Counted from the first letter of the stretch, positions 33,798-45,621 are shown. The stretch: DNA of 64,000 nt from Eutrigla gurnardus (GCA_963514095.1 OY741282.1:20495102-20559101); one strand, 5' to 3'. Numbers and translations: made by a program. Notes: a model not told the origin generated them from the sequence alone.

Positions 33798-36573
33798 CTG
33801 AAGTCACACAAGGGACATGTAAAAACTGTGTCCTGCTTGTGCACTTGCACCAGCTCTACACGTGTCTGTGTGAAACCACGATAAATGAATTTTCAGTGCA
33901 TTAATTAAAGAAATGTACAAATGCAGGAGGTGTAGAGACATGGCAAAGGACTAACTCTTGAATAATGGCTATTTAGTGCTTAAATAACTGTGTCTGGGTG
34001 TCTGAGGACACAGCACCCAACTTTCACTTCCACTCCATCATTTTAAGTGCTTACTTTCAAACTAAATTAATTCTCCTACAAGTGAGTTTAAATAATTTGG
34101 CTTACCAAAGAAAAAGGTCAGTGCTGGTCAATATTCTCAACTTGATCCTGTGGAAACAGATACAATAAGCAGTAAGAAACCAGTTAAATTATGTAGGCTA
34201 CTCAACAACAGCTTTACAATTTATTAACCCAGAATCTCAAGTGTTAATATAACTTACCAATAAAGTTGTTCTCAGATGATATAAGTGACTGTAGGTCATA
34301 TACAGTCAATTACATAGATCTTCAAATGCACACACACAGACAGACTTGATTACCGTATTACAAATAATAAAAAAATGTTAGCGGAAGCAGCACAAGCTAA
34401 ATCTCAGTTACCTTGATTTGTGTGCATGCTCGCTTCTCTGCATCCACTTCAGCCTATGAGGAAAGAAAAAATGGAGGTTCAATGTAAGCTTGCAGATTGC
34501 ACAAGCTAACCAACTTCATGTCCATGCATTACTACGGACGTAACTAGCACTCAAGTGCATAAGTTACTGAGTCGGCTAATGGCTAAAACTAGCTGCAACT
34601 TAACGTTCGTTCGTCTTAAAATAGCTACTAGGCCTACGTTAGTTCATTCGGGTACATGTAAGAAGAAGAAAAATATTTACCAGATAAGGGCGCTTCACAT
34701 AAATATCAGCGCCACACAAAGAAACGCTCCCTGAAAAGAGTTACGAGCTAACATCGTTAACGGCGCACGCGCCGCAATTAAAAAATTAGCGCGAATCACC
34801 GCGGCCATTGCCCGGTACCCTAAATGTGAAAACAGCGCAGTCAAACGATTAAACACTTTATTATTTGTGATACCCATGCAACGTTATAACAAGCAAAGCA
34901 GTTTTAACAAGTTTGTTTGGTTTACTTACAAGTTAATCCATGAACGAAGATGAGACGCGGACTCTCGCACACGGCAGCCATCTTGGACAAAAAAATTTGC
35001 GTCGGTCAGGGCAGCAGATTCACAACGTCGTGACGTCATGACGTCCGTGTACGTAGCGTTTACTCAAAAGCGACCATTGATGGGGATTACTTTACTCATA
35101 AATTCTATGCCACAGAAAATTAAAACTAGATTAATTGTTCACATCACTGATTAGTTATAAGTTATTTCAACTATTAAACAGATTTTAATTATTGTGCCCT
35201 CAGTCCTTATAAGTTAGTAGTACTGTTGGGGTTTACAGTGTATTTATTAGCTTGGGTAAAACAAATTTAGTTTCTATGTCATTATCCAAACCTGCACATA
35301 CTTTGTATTTTTTTTTTTAGGTTGTCCCACTTCTTTTTAGCCTGGTGGGGCTCCACCTTCCCCTCCAGGCCCATTTTCTGCAGGATTGTTCTAAACAAGA
35401 CAGAAGCATTGACAAAAAGTAAACACACAAGATCACATAACAAATATGTAAAGATTCATCAGTGACATCAGACAGACAAAAAATTCCCACCCCCATCCTA
35501 AAACAACGTGATCCACATGTTTATATTTGTACTTTGATCTTTGGACAGGATTTGGGTTCATTTATTTAACTTTTATATACAAATATGTATAGAGAACAAA
35601 TGGGCTATTTATTTATGCCTCAACAGTTACCTCCATCCAAGTGTGGCCGTATTTTAGGCCCCTGTAAACAGATGGTCGTTCTGACCACGCAGTTTAATAA
35701 GCACCTCAGTCTGCTCCTTGCTCCCTACAACACGACAACATGTAAAGCACATTTCCTGTTATGTCAACAGTTAAAATGATTGTACGATATACTAACTGTA
35801 TCAGCTGTAATAATGATCATACGGTTAGCTCTGTATTCAATTCAAACGTTTACAGTTTTACAGCCTAGAAATACAGCGGGGCTCACAACTCATCATTGGC
35901 TTTATTATGCTCAGCTGAATTCAGCTTTGGGCGCAGGAGAGGAGCGAACTTTAGCCTACACAACTCAACAACGAGAACAAATTAACCTGATGTGAGGTAT
36001 ACCTACAACATATCCACAGTTAATAGGATATAAGTTACCATCCTCTATCTTTAGGCTTTAACGTTACTTTTAAAGGGTAACGTTAACTGAGCTCCTCGTA
36101 TCTTTTTTTTTTTCTGAGCTCCTAGTATCAACAGGTTAACGTTAGCCTTAAGCTACATCACGTAGCTGGCCCTACAGTCCGGTGGCTACGTATTAGCATA
36201 ATTAACTTCACGTATTTTAACAGTCAAATATGTTATAAGGCCCCTCGAACTTCTGGCGTTAAGCAAAAACTCGTTACTTACATTTAAATGTGTATTCGGC
36301 ACTGCTGCCGCTGCCGCCGGTACCAGAGCTGCTGCTATTAGTCGCCGCCATTGTTGTTGTGAACAGCGGGCCGCAAAGCATCTTGGGATATGGGAGGCCG
36401 CGAAGGATGGTAGCGGTGCATCCTCCGAATGCAGGGGAAAGGAGGACGCATTTGGAGGCTGCATTTGGAGGAGCCTTCGAATTTGGACGAATTGGGACAG
36501 CCTTCGCGCAGCGCTGTGACGTAATCGGCCTTCAAATGCACCCTCCGAAGGCTGCAGCCCCTGAATTGAGACA

Positions 36574-37012
36574 GCTTGTTTCTCAGTTCAGACTAGCAAA
36601 GAAAAAAAAACAACCTACACAGAAAGTGCATAGGTATAAGAAACTTCATCTGATTCTGTCTATATTTCTTAGGAGATCTCATCGTTTTCTAGGTTCACCA
36701 AAATTTAGGAAATACATTAGAACACATTAAATTAATTATTATGACTTAAAACAATTAGTTTTGACCATAAATGAAATCAATTATTCATGAATTATCATGT
36801 TAACAATGATATTTTTAACAAACACAGTTTATGCATCTTTTTAAACCTCTATTTATCCTTTATCATCAGTTTTTAACTATTTTAATTCACCTTTTTAATA
36901 TTTAACTCTTGAACATAAAATTAATTACAGTTTTTATACACAAAAGTGCATTTTTCTTCATCAATAAATGAAATATACCACACCAGAATGGTGCTGTTAC
37001 CATTTGCAGTGG
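36574..37012. other. A/T-rich spacer, no gene seen
   Basis: About 440 bp between the Harbinger right end and the hAT target duplication. Very A/T-rich, no recognisable frames. Confidence 0.4.
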
Positions 37013-37020
37013 CTAATAAC

Positions 37021-40000
37021 TAGGGCTGCCCCCGACCAAGGATTTTCTTGGTCGACCACTGGTCATCATTTAGAGCGATTAGTCGACTAATCGACGCATA
37101 TATATATATATATTTTTTTTTTTTCCTCCCCAAATTAGCCTGAGCGACTGAATAAATAAATAACCATTAATTTTACAAGTGCACACAGCTGCGCGCTTTA
37201 AATCTGCCGCCTGTTAATGACACTGGCAGATTATTTCAGATTCTAATTATTAATGTGTCAGAAAAAATCAGCAAGGGGACTGTCGGAACATTCTGAATAT
37301 TTATTTAAACACGTCACACACACACACACACACACACATCGTTGATGTAACAACAAATAATACAGCCTTGAAAACTAAATTAAACAATATTTTCGTTTCT
37401 TTTCAAAATCTAGATAACGAAAAAAATATATAGGCTGTCAGATTCGAAAGATAAATATAACAAGAATTCAAATAAAAATGAATAAATAACCATTCGGCAA
37501 AACGAAAACACTTAGGATAATTAGTGCAAATACACAGACCAACGGTGAGGTATAGCCTAAGCTTACATGAAATAAAAACTCAATGAATATAAAATAGGCA
37601 AACATCGTGAATAAACGGAATAAATATGTATTAAGCAAACTGAAACACTCAGTGCAAATAAACGGAAAAGTAGCCCAAACAACTTTCTACATTTTCCTTA
37701 AGTCAGTAGCCAGCACAAATGATGTAAATCACACATTTCGTTTTGCACAAGCAATTAACTCACAGTTATATCCCCTCGGCTCTCAGTTTCCTCATATTAT
37801 GAGAAAGGAACACAAGTTTGTCCACATTGTCGGGGAGAAGTGAGCTCCGCGTCTTGCTCACAATGAAGCCGGCCTTGGAGAAGATGCGCTCCGAAGGTGT
37901 GGACGTGGATGGGATGGAGTGGACACGCTTAGCTGCTCTGGCCAGCTTCGGGTAGCGGTCCTCGTTTTTTTGCCACCATGGGAGCGGTCCTGATTCCACT
38001 TTTGTTTTGTCCTCCAAGTATCGTTTCATCTCACTGTTCTGTTCTTCTGTCGGCTGCTCTTCATCTGTATTCATCAGCATGGATATTTCCTCCTGCTTTT
38101 CCCGCTTCTTTTTTGGTGCAGGGCCGGGTTCGCTGTCATCCCCACTGTGCTCTTCCTGAGCAGGTTCTTCTGCTGGAGCTAAACTCTCAGCCAAGTCCAA
38201 CACCGTTGTGTATGCCTCGTCCCGTTTCTCCACCTCAAGGAATGACAGGCTTTTAAACCGTGGATCCAAGACAGAAGCTTGGATGTATATGCTGGTCTCG
38301 AAATTCCCTTTGAGCCCCCATCTCTTGTCAATTTCTTCAGTAAGCGTTTTCTTCATTGCGGTCACAGCCGCGCTGTCATCATCGCGCAGCAACAGGTGGC
38401 GTCTTTTCATGTTTATGATCATGGGCAGCGTGGCAGAGAGAGATGCATTAACATCCTGCGAAAGCAACTCGGTGAGCGTGACCATCGGCTTCAGCACCGA
38501 GACGATGTCCTCCGCTATCCTCCAATGGGCTGTGGTGAGATCCAGATCGCGGTCAGATCTGTTGGTGGTAACAGGGTCGGAAAGCACAGCTGTGACCGGC
38601 CACCTCTGTTCCAGGAGACGCTCCAGCATGTAGTGAGTTGAGTTCCATCGCGTGGAGACGTCCTGAATGAGTTTATGTTCCACAACTTGCTGTTGTTTTT
38701 GTTTGTCGGTCAGAGCTGCTGTAGCCTTGGCACTTTTTTTAAAATGTCCAACGAGACGTCTGGCAGCTGCAGTGACTCGGCAGATCGGGTCTTTTTTAAG
38801 AGCCGCATTGATGCACAGCTGCAAAGTGTGCCCTGCACAACGAACTCCCTGGACATTACCCCAGGACGGGTTATAAGACAGCTGATCCGCGCACAACACC
38901 ATGTTCGCGGCATTGTCGTGTACAATAGCGGCCCTTTTTTCTGCAGGGATGTTAAAGTCCGCCAGTACGTCACTGAGTCGCTCTGCTATGTTAGCAGCTG
39001 TGTGGCTCACCTCCAACACTTTTGTTTCCAGCACGAATGAGTGCAGTCGCCAGTCATCGGAAATGAAATGTGCTGTGACTGTCATGTAACTGTCCATCTG
39101 GTTAGATGTCCATATATCCGTTGTGAAGCTGAGTGCTGTACAGCTTTTAATCTTGTCCAGAAGTGTTTCTCTTGTAGTGTTGTATTTGCTTGTAATCGCG
39201 TGCATTACAGTGTCCCGTTTAGGGAGACTGTATCCTGGCTCCAGGAATTCAACCAGTTGTTTGAATCCATCACCACTGATAATGTTAACAGGTCTCATGT
39301 CCAATGCAATAAAGTCGGCTATTTTGTCAGTGATGTCTCTTTTCCTTTTGTCGGAAAGAGGGGGTTTCAGAATTAGCTTTTGCTGCGTCATGGATGCAGT
39401 GGAGGATGCCGTGGAGGTGGATGGCGCGGTGTCTTTTCCGCAGTAAAGTGGATGCGCCTGTTAGTAGAGAGATTTACAATAAGTAAAACACGGTGAGCTG
39501 GATAATTTAGCTTCCGTATAACAGTAATAATTTTTATTTATTTATTTATCTGCTTTCAAACTTCGGCCGCCATGGACAGGTAGCTAGGCTAGCCTTAGGC
39601 TACTTACATGTTTCAGGTGGTAGGTCATGTTCGTCGTGGACGAGTGATAGGCAAAGTTTTTCTTGCAAAGTTTGCATGTGACCTTCTTGGGGTCATCCTT
39701 GTTCTTTTCGAAGTGATCCCATATTTTAGACGTCTTTCCCGACATGATTGGCTATTAATTGTTAACTGTCTAACCGCGATGTCGAAGGGACCTGCCGTGT
39801 TGAAAAAAAAAAACACCGACAGTGAGCGAGTGTCACGACTTCCTACAAATTAAAAGCCCTCCAGCCTTTTAGGCCAGCCGCCAGTCACATAGATTTAGAT
39901 TTTCACTTAATTTTGAAAAGACACGGCTCCAAATGTTTTTTTTTTTTTTTCCTGCGACCAATCGACTAATGAAATTTTGGTCGGCTAATGATTTTTTGGT

Positions 40001-40037
40001 CGACCAGTGCTTGGTCGACTATTTGGGGGCAGCCCTA
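37021..40037. mobile_element. hAT transposon, complete, with perfect 8-bp target duplication
   Basis: A 3017-bp element with ends tagggctgccccc (left) and gggggcagcccta (right), flanked by ctaataac on both sides (37013-37020 and 40038-40045), the 8-bp duplication expected of hAT. Subterminal tggtcgacc motifs recur in both arms (about 37040-37095 and 39955-40020), probable transposase-binding sites. It contains one two-exon transposase gene with no stop or frameshift, so this looks like a recently active autonomous copy. A (CA)n run is at 37315-37339. Confidence 0.92.
37766..39745 (-). CDS. hAT transposase with BED zinc finger (ZBED1-like), two exons, apparently intact
   Basis: Exon 1, 39608-39745, starts MSGKTSKIWDHFEK and carries the BED zinc finger (CKLC ... 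YHLKH) with donor CAT-gtaagt. Exon 2, 37766-39457, acceptor ctaacag, continues in phase 0 for 563 codons. Visible are the RNase-H-like core (SFTTDIWTSNQMDSYMTV; IVHDNAANM; GVRCAGHTLQLCI; QDVSTRWNST) and the C-terminal dimerisation region (VHSIPSTSTPSERIFSKAG; LLPDNVDKLVFLSHN). Total about 609 residues, normal for this family. An internal ATG at 39391 is not the start. It binds the element's ends and catalyses cut-and-paste transposition in the nucleus. Confidence 0.92.
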
Positions 40038-40045
40038 CTAATAAC

Positions 40046-40839
40046 ACAAATAAACAGTTCGAATGGCATAAAAAATTGATTAAACTGCATCTTCTCAATG
40101 TAAACCGCATGGAAAATTAGCCTTAGCTTAGCGATTAGCATGGCGACTAGCATTACCAAGCATAAAACAATGGACAAAATAGCATCCCAACCTAGCAGTT
40201 AGCATGTCGCGGTTGCTGGTAGCTTTAGCATTTCAAGCTAGCGATCTTTTTACAAACGATAAACTACGGTAGAAATTGCACAAAGTAACAGAAAAACATT
40301 GGAAGGCATCATATGGCATATTTTAAGCAACATAGACCATCATAACCCAAGTTAATAGCACAATAAATTTTTTTCCATCTGAACGGCTACCGAACTAGAA
40401 GCTAACTGTGTGCTAACTCACCGGAGTCTCATGCATTTTACTTCGCAAAGGGGGTTTTTCCTCGTCGGCTCACGGCTTATCGGGTCTGCCTGCAGACGTC
40501 TCTGCCGTTATCCGCAGCTTTCTGCTACTCTTTGCGTCGTGTTTTCTTTGTTTTAGCTACCGACTCCCTCGGTCTGGTTTATGCCTTGAGAGAAAATGGC
40601 GTCTGCTCTCAGGTGCAGACTTCACGCGATACCTGACCTAGGTTCACGCCGGATACAAACACTAGCAGGGGAATACTGCCATCTACTGGGGGTTTAGTAG
40701 AACTGTCTAAATGACAAATATAGGTTTAGTAACCTGATTTTTCATGCTGGTTACACATGTATTATATCATAGCCAAACCTGTTGTATATTAAGACTTACT
40801 CATTTGTATGCATTTTACTTTTGCTTTATGTACTTTCAG
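40046..40839. other. Spacer right of the hAT element, no gene recognised
   Basis: Contains many agcttag/gctagc/ttagcat motifs typical of degenerate fish repeats (40110-40260) and a GC-richer stretch near 40460-40640. A short minus-strand ATG followed by a gtgagt donor (MHETP, about 40418-40432) is seen, but no continuation was found. Confidence 0.35.
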
Positions 40840-40912
40840 ATGACAAGAATGAATGCGAGAAGTATGATTTTACTACAACTGCTGAATTGAGTGGCTCAGA
40901 AGAGGAGTTAAG
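40840..40912 (+). other. Orphan exon-like segment
   Basis: 73 bp with a good acceptor (tatgtactttcag) and donor (AAG-gtactg), open in one frame as DKNECEKYDFTTTAELSGSE, acidic. No flanking exon was recognised on the plus strand. It could be an internal exon of a transposon gene or chance. Confidence 0.3.
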
Positions 40913-41239
40913 GTACTGCCATGTTTATATTGACCTTTGAACTCATCACTCTATTGGTCTTTGAAAAAGCCAAAAATGTAAACCTTGGTGGCTTTTTAAA
41001 TATCAAAATGCCAAATACCATAGAAGTATATCACACTCTTAGATATGCTGGAATACACATTTAGCAGATAACAGCCAACAGTTTAATTTTTTAGTTTGAC
41101 TACCTTATAAAATTCCCCTTCACATGATATAAAACTAAAAGTTCACACAATCTGTCAGTAGCTGTTTGATGCAGAAAGACGTTTATTATTTATTATTTAC
41201 ATTTAAAAAAAAAAACATTAATAAACAGGGTGGATGGTG

Positions 41240-44200
41240 TTAGACAGAACGTCCTGCCTCCTCAGACTCCACAGGAACACTATCCAAATCTAAAAGAGGC
41301 AGAACATCACGTGGGACCAGATACTGGGCCATGTTGGGGAGTCCGGACACCACACAGCAGCTCAGAGCACTGCGGCCGATCCCCATGTCAGAGACCTCGG
41401 ACCACTCACCAGTGGTCACGTTGTAACACTCCACGTTGGTGGAGGTGGTGATGCCGTTGAAGCCCCCGGCAACGAAGATCCGGTCATCGATGACTTCGAT
41501 GCCGAAGTTGCTGCGAGGGGTCAACATGTGGGACACTTGGTTCCAGGTGTTGCTCCGAGGGTCGTAGACCTCCGCGCTGCGGAGCCGGCTGGCGCCATCA
41601 AAGCCGCCGACCTTTGGGAGGAAGAGGAAATGAAAAGGTCAAACGGAGATTGAACCAGTTTCTCTGAATCTCTGTGAGGGTCAGCAGTGTTTCCTGGACT
41701 TACAGCATAGAGGCGGTCTGCATAAGTAATGACGCCGAGCCCACTGCGGGCGCAGGTCATGAGGCCGATGGTCGTTCACTGGTCGGTCTCTGGGTTGTAA
41801 CACTCAGCCGTCTGCAGGCACTCGTTCCCATTTAAACCGCCGCAAACGTAAACCTGGAAAAAACAGGAAAGGACTTTAATAGGATTTAACAATGAAATTA
41901 TTTAAGAATTAACACTTTTCTTGGCTTCTACTGGTAATAAATCATCTGAAATATCGCTACACAATTGTGAGATAATGTGAGAATTATGAGACCCACCTTG
42001 TTGTGGAGCGTCGTGGAGCTGGCGTCACTTCTAACCTCCTGCATGGATGAAATGAGACTCCACTGGTTTGTCTCGGGGTTAAAGCGCTCTGCAGTGGAGA
42101 GTCGTTGATGCCCGTCGTACCCTCCCATGGTATAGATGCACCCGTTGAGTGTAGTGACGCTCACATAGCAGCGGTGGAAAAACATGGGCGACACCTCATG
42201 CCAGGTTTTTGAGCCGAGGTCGAACCTGCACACGCTGTTGAAACACTCCAACCTGTCGAAGCCCCCAACGCAGTAGACGCTCCCGTTGAGGAAGGCGGTG
42301 CCATGTTAGGCACGAGGACGCTCCAGATGCTGGGTCAAGCTGATCCAGTCGTTGGTGTGGACGTTGTAGGCCTTGATGCTGTCAGTCGGATCGCCGCCAC
42401 TCCAGCCTCCGATGGCCAGCAGGACGGCGTTTGGAAGGCGAGGACGGGCGAGATGGTGGTAGACATCAGGCTGGTTTTGCATGACTTCTATGGCTTCCCT
42501 GACCATGCGCTGGCAGTCTGCGTTGTTACTGACCAGCTTATTAGACATCACACTGATCCTCATGTACTCTGTACCCATGGAGGCCAGCCGCACCTACAGA
42601 GAAAACAGGACAGAATGTTTGGATAGAAGTTCATGGACGGCAGTACTTTAGGCCGGTCCTTTTATCCTACTGAACCAAATCTATTCAAAATGTCATCATT
42701 ATAAGCTGTATTCTGTTTTGGATCCACAGACTTGACAGCAGGATTAGTTTAGTGTCGGTTTTGGTCTCTTCATGGTATTTGTTGACAGTGAGAGCAATAT
42801 GGAGCATGAAAGCAACATTTCAGGGCAGGACAAATGATCTCACTCTAGAGGTGGCCCTACAGACTACTGTTCAGTCAGGATGAAACCATGGAGAAGAAAT
42901 CACGTGACAGGAAGTCATCCTACCTTAGATAAGAGCACAGCGATGTGGTCTCTCCTTTCCTGCAGTGAGCTGGCGATCCAGCGGAGGACGGCCTCATACA
43001 CAGTCCTCTCGTCTCTCACTCTGAGGTCGTCTCTGTTCAGGATGGCACTGAGTTGCTGCACAGAGAGCTGCGGGAACTCTTCATTGAAAACGAGCGCCTC
43101 AAAGTGGTCGACGATGAAGCTGTAGGCCTGGCGGTGCAGTTCGGGGCAGAAGCAGACGGTGGTGAACTGGAAGATGCCGATGCAGTTCTCTGGGCAGAGC
43201 TGGCTCTCCAGGAAGTCGCAGCACTTTTGAACGACGCCCATCACATTAAACTGATCGGCTGCTAGAAGCAGCTCCTGAACGTTGTCCTCCGTCACTGAAA
43301 CGGAGCCGGTGTATGCAAAGTCGATGAGGAGCTGCATCATGTCAGGAGTCAGGCCGGGGATGTTGAAGACCTTCTTGTCTGAAGAAGACCAGCGTTGGAA
43401 GAGAGCTCTGTGGGTCAGGATGAAAACACAAAGAAGAGGATGAGAAACTGACGTCAGCTGTTCCTTCTTTGCTTCACACTAATAACTAGGATAAAAATAT
43501 AGTGGGGCGCTTTTCAAAACAGCAGCAGAGTGTAATATGACTGATATCAAGGATCCTCCCAGTTTACTTTAAACCACAACACTGACAAACCCAACACGCT
43601 GAATGACACACATGAAACCTGTTGAATAAATGACATCTGGAATGGAAATAGTGAATTATATGCATTTTGTAACAGATGTGTAACTTTTCTGAATGAACTC
43701 CATTCTAAAATCTGCTTTAAAGTACAGTAGTATGGAACTGAGAGACCAGCAGCTCAAATTCTACTTCACATTTTTAAAAAACAACAAAACAATAACACGT
43801 TTGGCAAACATCATAAATCCAACTTGAGCTGAGTCTACAATCGATGTACAAACTTCACATGTTGGAAGTTGATATGAGATGAATGGAAACAAGAAACCTC
43901 ATTTGAGATGATATATCCAGTCAAGTCATTATATTTATAAAAACTATAGACAGACAGGGAAACTACACCACTGGTTGAATTCTGAATGATCCTTTCAAAT
44001 ATGTTACAAATATTCTCGTAGCCGTCTATCAGGTGTTTAATGTCCTCTTGTTTTTGTTTAAATCACAGATGCTCTATGAGCTTGTTACGTGTTGTGGCTG
44101 TTCTCTCAGACTTCACATCGCTAATCAATCAATTTGCTGTTACTTTCTGCTCATTTGAAGGATATAAATTCACAAGTTTCCCCCCTAATATCAGATAATG

Positions 44201-44319
44201 TACTCACTGGAAGTAGAGGCTGCATCGACAGAGGAAGATCTTGTGGATTTGAAATTCCACGTCTTCAACAGTGATTTCTGCGTCGCAAAACGTTCCCTCC
44301 AGACGTAAATCATTGAACC
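41240..44319 (-). pseudogene. klhl10: klhl10-like BTB-BACK-Kelch gene, disabled by two stop codons
   Basis: Exons 44208-44319 (BTB start, FNDLRLEGTFCDAEITV), 42924-43407 (BTB end and BACK: MMQLLIDFAYTGSVSV, LLAADQFNVMG, ENCIGIFQF), 41997-42593 (RLASMG; Kelch LAIGGWSGGDP, CVGGFDRLE, TMGGYDGHQRLSTAERF), 41704-41853 (VCGGLNGNECLQTAE), 41240-41611 (Kelch GGFDGASRLRSAEVY, NFGIEVIDDRIFVAGGFNG, YRSALSCCVV-like GRSALSCCVV end). Known role of KLHL10: substrate adaptor of a CUL3 ubiquitin ligase in male germ cells. Here TAA replaces the Tyr of the RAYHG motif (42306-42308) and TGA replaces a Trp codon (41776-41778). All GT-AG sites and phases hold, so inactivation is recent. The extreme N-terminal exon was not found. 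Confidence 0.85.
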
Positions 44320-44344
44320 CTGAGGCAGGAAACAGGAAAGAAGA

Positions 44345-44883
44345 GTGGCGTTGATTGGCCATCTTGATTTGCTGATGATAGACTTGTTGTCTCTGGTTGT
44401 TGGTTTATGTGGAGATCAAGAGAGAGACTGGACACCTTCACAGATTTCACTTCTAGAATAGATGCTCATCACATCACTGTGTTTTGTGATTCATGCAGAA
44501 TGTTATTGTTCAAATGTAGTTAGTATGTGTTTAACTGCAGCTTCCATCAGTCAGACAGCAGGTGAAGGTTCACTAAGGTGGCAGCAAAATCAAGATGGCC
44601 GATGACCCCATCTCCATCCCTCTTTGACGGAACTTAAAATACATGTGCGTGTTCAATTATTTATGATAAATCTGAGTATTATAATGAAATGGATCCTCAA
44701 TACATTACAAACAGAAATCCACAGTGCACAAATCTAAACCATTTTAGTGGAGATCTTATAATTACTATGCTTATAGTAGATTGATAAAAATAACACAATA
44801 TATCTTTTGGAAAAGCATGTAGCAAAACATTTTCACCCAATTCTAATCCAATAGTAATAATAACAACAATAATAATAATACAT
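44345..44883. other. Spacer, no gene seen
   Basis: No recognisable coding content. A short aataat/aac microsatellite-like stretch is at about 44850-44880. Confidence 0.4.
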
Positions 44884-44988
44884 TTTATTGATCAGATTAT
44901 TGAGAGCTTTGTAAATGATGAGGAGGATCTTGAAGTGGATATGCTGCTTTATTGGGAGCCAGTGAAGGTGTTGCAGGATGGGTGTAAC
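44884..44988 (-). mobile_element. LINE reverse-transcriptase C-terminal fragment
   Basis: Encodes VTPILQHLHWLPIKQHIHFK and then ILLIIYKALNNL, the conserved tail of fish LINE ORF2 proteins. Too short to assign a clade; a dead fragment. Confidence 0.65.
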
Positions 44989-45392
44989 GCATTTCTTTGA
45001 GTAACTTACACTTTGACTTCTAAAGAAGTCTCTTATGTCCACTTTTCTTTTTTTAGACATCCTGGCTGCATCTAATTACCAAACACAAATACGCACGCGC
45101 GCACATACGCACACGGACACCGATTCAAACGTAAATGTAAATGAAACCTCTGATATTAACATCCTTCTAGCTGACGTCAACCAGGCAGAACAAACTCCCA
45201 ACTTCCAGTAGCGGACTCCTGTAGGACTCCTGACCGCAGACTAGCAGACCGGTGTGCAAGCAAGAAGGCGTGACGGCGGGGACGGCCAATCACACAGGCT
45301 TCAGCTTGAGCGGCCGTTTTCCGCCTGGTCCTAGTGCTCGACATGTCTCTGTGTACTATAGCTAACATTAGTTTTTTTCTGCCTTCAATGAA

Positions 45393-45621
45393 GTAACGCG
45401 ACACATTTTTTGGCAGTAACGATAACGGCGTTATAATAATGAGATGAGTTATCAATGAGATTACTCCATCCATCCATCCATTGTCTACCGCTTATCCTGT
45501 ATTTAGGGTCACGGGGGGGGGGGGCTGGAGCCGATCCCAGCTGCAATGAGATTACTCGTTACTGAAAAAAGTAACGGCGTTACTAACGCCGCTACTTATA
45601 ATGCCGTTATTCCCATCACTG
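45393..45621. mobile_element. hAT-type MITE fragment with nested retroposon
   Basis: The sequence gtaacggcgttactaacgcc...ccgttattcccatcactg matches in type the ends of widespread fish hAT MITEs (cagtgatggg at the end, read in reverse). It is interrupted by the 77-bp retroposon copy at 45467-45543. The left end is not defined. Confidence 0.5.
45467..45543 (-). mobile_element. Very short LINE 3'-end copy with 14-bp target duplication
   Basis: Flanked by caatgagattactc (45453-45466 and 45544-45557). Shares the ggatggatgg tail and adjacent sequence with the 382-bp copy at 27390-27771, but only 77 bp were inserted. Confidence 0.78.

Larger units (their letters stand above)
31150..35240. mobile_element. 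CACTG-ended element carrying a SAMD3-like gene, 4091 bp
   Basis: Starts cactgtaaacccgaaca and ends with the inverse (tgttggggtttacagtg), about 17 bp of TIR with one mismatch, flanked by TA (31148-31149 and 35241-35242). CACTG/CACTA ends with short duplications are typical of the CMC group; TA duplications also occur in IS4EU and Mirage-type elements, so the superfamily is open. The only coding content seen is the minus-strand SAMD3-like gene. The left arm is A/T-rich with many acttaa/ttgagt motifs. It interrupts a Harbinger intron and is therefore younger than that element. Confidence 0.68.
30493..36351 (-). pseudogene. Harbinger Myb/SANT-like gene, disabled and split by an insertion
   Basis: The partner DNA-binding protein of the Harbinger element. 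Exons: 36282-36351 (MAATNSSSSGTGG...EYTFK), 35631-35724 (WSKEQTEVLIKLRGQ), 35302-35390 (LQKMGLEGKVEPHQAKKKW), 30493-30882 (DCKDPG, TWPWFVLMDEVLGQRPS, acidic run, coiled RMERLFGLLERMVERR). Exons 2-3 form the Myb/SANT fold. Disabling changes: TAA at 35654-35656, and a run of 11 A where 10 keeps frame (35308-35318). The intron between exons 3 and 4 contains the 4.1-kb element. All splice sites remain. Confidence 0.82.
28094..36573. mobile_element. Decayed Harbinger (PIF) transposon, interrupted by a 4.1-kb insertion
   Basis: Two convergent genes typical of PIF/Harbinger: a HARBI1-like DDE transposase on the plus strand (28094-29874) and a Myb/SANT-like DNA-binding protein on the minus strand (30493-36351). 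The right end is recognised by the segment about 36370-36573 with ccttcgaa/ccctccgaaggctgcag motifs and the end ctgaattgagacagct. The left terminus was not located; 27931-28093 holds no matching inverted end. Both genes carry disabling changes. A later CACTG-ended element (31150-35240) sits in a Myb-gene intron. Confidence 0.78.

Noticed and set aside
34930..34981. MAAVCESPRL... as first exon of the SAMD3-like protein
   Set aside because: Good start context and donor, but joining it in phase to the next exon-like piece gives an immediate stop; kept only as a possible untranslated or alternative first exon.
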